Assembly: GCA_011523315.1 (NCBI GenBank) | Contig: WTHE01000747.1 | Coordinates: 1-7,631 of the forward strand | Direction of reading: 5' to 3' | Length of the DNA: 7,631 bases | Source of the DNA: Candidatus Binatota bacterium | Lineage (GTDB): Bacteria; Desulfobacterota; Binatia; Bin18 | Shown: positions 5,771 to 7,631 of the stretch, in pieces | How the letters are laid out: each line of letters starts with the position of its first letter | Position numbering within the stretch: the stretch's first letter is position 1 | Notes under the pieces: generated by a model | Seen by the model: only the letters and a program-made list of their open reading frames with translations | The model's database searches: none | What the model was told of the DNA's origin: nothing | Translations under genes and position numbers: made by a program

Positions 5771-6382
5771 ATGCCTGAGCCAAACACGATCGAGTCGAAA
5801 ATCCAGCTTCTCGTCGAGGGAAACGACCAGCGCAATTTCTTTGAAGCGTTCATTGACCATCTATCACTTGCGAATATTCAGATTCAGAACTTTGGGGGTG
5901 TTGCTGACCTGCGCCCCTTTCTGTCGATACTTGTGAAGAGATCGGGGTTTCGCGAGACCGTCAAGAGCGTCGGCATTGTTCGAGATGCGGAAACCTCCGC
6001 TCAGGCGGCCTTTCAAAGCGTTCAGTCTTCGCTGAGTAACGCTGGACTGCCCGTGCCGAACCAACCCGAAAGACGCGCCGGCAGCAGTCCAGCAGTGACG
6101 GTGCTGATCCTGCCCGGTAACAATCGTCCAGGTATGCTCGAAACGCTTCTCAATGAGACCTTTGCAAACACCCCGGTGGACGGCTGTATCAATGCCTTCT
6201 TCGGCTGCGTCGAGGATGCGTCTGGAGTGCCGACCCAACGCCCTCACAAGGCCCGCGCCCAAGCCTACTTAGCGACAAAGCCTGAGCCGCACCTTTCTGT
6301 AGGCGTGGCAGCAAAGCGAAATTACTGGGATTTGGACCATCCCGTTTTCGACCAGCTTCGACAATTTCTCAGGGCGCTGTAG
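5771..6382 (+). CDS. DUF3226 TOPRIM-like protein, probable effector partner of the ATPase
   Basis: This 203-aa protein has the marks of DUF3226 as I know it. It has an N-terminal strand with Glu16 in QLLVEGNDQRNFF, then QNFGGVADLRPFL (39-51), then VGIVRDAE (67-74) with Asp72 and Glu74, then LPGNNRPGMLETLL (114-127), and a C-terminal KARAQAYLATKP with WDLDHPVFDQLRQFL (186-200). The early Glu and later acidic pair match TOPRIM topology, in which these residues bind metal in nucleases and topoisomerases. It starts 2 bp after the ATPase stop, so translation is probably coupled; GGAG at 5756-5759 could serve as its ribosome-binding site. The likely role is a nuclease or toxin-like effector controlled by the ATPase, by analogy with AriB (DUF4435) of PARIS and the TOPRIM half of OLD proteins. 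The activity is inferred. The family assignment is from memory of motifs. Confidence 0.78.
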   Translation: MPEPNTIESKIQLLVEGNDQRNFFEAFIDHLSLANIQIQNFGGVADLRPFLSILVKRSGFRETVKSVGIVRDAETSAQAAFQSVQSSLSNAGLPVPNQPERRAGSSPAVTVLILPGNNRPGMLETLLNETFANTPVDGCINAFFGCVEDASGVPTQRPHKARAQAYLATKPEPHLSVGVAAKRNYWDLDHPVFDQLRQFLRAL

Positions 6383-6417
6383 GAAAAATGCCACCGACCG
6401 AACACCAGGAAGACACC

Positions 6418-7631
6418 ATGCCACGAGCGAGAAAAAACGCCACGAAAGACATTGAGAGCTACGCACACGCGGACAAGGAGCGGGTGAACAACCCGCCGGT
6501 CGGCTTGGTGACGCCTGACACGGACAAGGACGCGGGCAAGAAGACCTACGCCTACGACCCGCATCTCGATCCGCAGTTGCAGTGGGCGGGGAAGGCCGAA
6601 CACACGTCCTTTGAGGTGCCGACGGTTTCCCTGCACGTACACGAACGCATCGACCCGCGCAGCATTATCGAGGCGGTGAGGAAGCAAAACAGCGCGGACT
6701 CACAGCTCTCGCTGTTCGCCACGCCTGAGGAGAATCCGCCCATCCGCCAAGCCATTGAGTTCTACAAGCACAAACACAACTGGACCAACCGACTCATTGC
6801 CGGCGACAGTCTGCTGGTCATGAACAGCCTGTTGGAAAAAGAGGGCATGGCCGGCAAAGTGCAGATGGTCTATATCGACCCGCCCTATGGCATCCGCTAC
6901 GGCTCCAACTTCCAACCCTTCGTCAGCAAGCGAGACGTGACCGACGGCAGGGACGAGGACCTGACCCAGGAACCGGAGACGATCCGTGCCTTCCGGGATA
7001 CCTGGGAGCTGGGGATTCATTCTTATCTGGCCTATCTGCGCGACCGTTTGCTGCTGGCGCGGGAGCTGCTGACCGAGAGCGGGAGCTGCTTCGTGCAGAT
7101 CAGCGACGAGAATTTACACCACGTCCGGGAGCTGATGGATGAGGTGTTTGGGGTTGATAGCTTCATTTCCATCATTTCTGTACGAAAGACAACCAGTCAA
7201 GGAACCGCTTCTCTCCTCGGCACCACAACGGATTTCATAGTTTGGTACGCCCGCGCCCGCGCCTCAATCAAATATCACCAGATTTTCGTTCCTCGCAGCA
7301 ATGTCGCGGATGAACGATACGACCAAGCCCTGCTCCCTGACGGGTCCGTCGTTTCCTCGGCAACACTAACGGAATCCCAAGAAAACCGCGTACGCTTATT
7401 CCAACTCGGTGACCTGACCAGTTCACGACCCGCCGGAGAAGGCGATGTCCGCATGTTCGAGTTCAGCGGTGGCACGTACACACCCGGCAAAGGCACATTC
7501 AAAACACACAGAGATGGCCTCACACGATTAGCCCACGCTGAACGTTTGCACATCACTTCCGGCAGCGCCTTGAGGTACCGGCGATTCAAAGATGATTTCC
7601 CGGTCGCGGCTATTGGAAACCTGTGGCACGA
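6418..7631 (+). CDS. mod: Type III restriction-modification DNA adenine methyltransferase (Mod-like), 3' end outside window
   Basis: Translation is open to the window edge (404 complete codons). The N-terminal NNPPVGLVTPDTDKDAGKKT (24-43) and the following YDPHLDPQLQWAGKAE (46-61) are typical of type III Mod subunits. Catalytic motif IV is DPPY (154-157) in VYIDPPYGIRYGS, followed by SYLAYLRDRLLLARELLTES and VQISDENLHHVRELMDEVFG. Having motif IV this early indicates beta-class order, with the target-recognition domain from about residue 245 onward and the SAM-binding FxGxG motif beyond the window. It would methylate N6 of adenine within one strand of a short asymmetric site, with a Res helicase-nuclease expected downstream. 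ATG 6418 has AGGAAG (6407-6412) 5 nt upstream; in-frame ATG 6388 would add 10 residues, but its AGGA is only 3 nt away. It follows the DUF3226 gene closely, so it is probably co-transcribed. GC drops from about 7140, where target recognition begins. Confidence 0.9.
   Translation, partial: MPRARKNATKDIESYAHADKERVNNPPVGLVTPDTDKDAGKKTYAYDPHLDPQLQWAGKAEHTSFEVPTVSLHVHERIDPRSIIEAVRKQNSADSQLSLFATPEENPPIRQAIEFYKHKHNWTNRLIAGDSLLVMNSLLEKEGMAGKVQMVYIDPPYGIRYGSNFQPFVSKRDVTDGRDEDLTQEPETIRAFRDTWELGIHSYLAYLRDRLLLARELLTESGSCFVQISDENLHHVRELMDEVFGVDSFISIISVRKTTSQGTASLLGTTTDFIVWYARARASIKYHQIFVPRSNVADERYDQALLPDGSVVSSATLTESQENRVRLFQLGDLTSSRPAGEGDVRMFEFSGGTYTPGKGTFKTHRDGLTRLAHAERLHITSGSALRYRRFKDDFPVAAIGNLWH

Noticed and set aside
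6388..6417. Earlier ATG for the methyltransferase
   Set aside because: Its only upstream purine run is 3 nt from the ATG, while ATG 6418 has AGGAAG at a usable distance. The choice is not certain, and the longer form would differ by only 10 residues.

Overview
The window is high-GC DNA from a Gram-negative bacterium: it encodes a TonB-dependent outer-membrane receptor. The organism very probably inserts selenocysteine, because one gene has an in-frame UGA at a redox-type motif followed at once by a hairpin. An uncultured proteobacterium-like or Entotheonella/deltaproteobacterium-like lineage would fit, but the taxon is a guess. No rRNA, tRNA, CRISPR array or transposase was seen. The layout falls into three blocks.

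Block 1 (1-2391) is metabolic or redox. The window opens inside a D-2-hydroxyacid dehydrogenase gene on the + strand (1-480, 5' end cut off). Facing it is a two-gene minus-strand operon. The first gene (2243 to 1167) encodes a 358-aa protein of a family I cannot name. The second (1144 to 596) encodes a UGSC-family selenoprotein, read through UGA at 862-860. A canonical intrinsic terminator (543-568) closes the operon. Conventional gene calling would split the selenoprotein into two false ORFs. A 148-bp intergenic region (2244-2391) separates this operon from the divergent receptor gene. It holds a candidate promoter, a direct repeat with 30-bp spacing and a perfect 9-bp inverted repeat.

Block 2 (2392-4656) is a complete TonB-dependent receptor of 754 aa. 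Its ribosome-binding site and first 14 codons closely resemble the start of the ATPase gene that follows (36 of 42 bases from the ATG), so the receptor gene sits between two direct-repeat copies of a translation start.

Block 3 (4716-7631) looks like a defence island. It is a tightly packed + strand operon: an OLD/AAA_15-like ATPase (350 aa), then 2 bp later a DUF3226 TOPRIM-like protein (203 aa), then the start of a type III (Mod-like, beta-class) DNA adenine methyltransferase that runs off the window. The ATPase/TOPRIM pair recalls the two-component logic of PARIS (AriA/AriB) and of OLD nucleases. The AAA_15+DUF3226 pairing is the best candidate here for an undescribed defence module. GC is visibly lower in the ATPase gene and in the methyltransferase's target-recognition region than in the flanking genes, consistent with horizontal acquisition and mosaic exchange.
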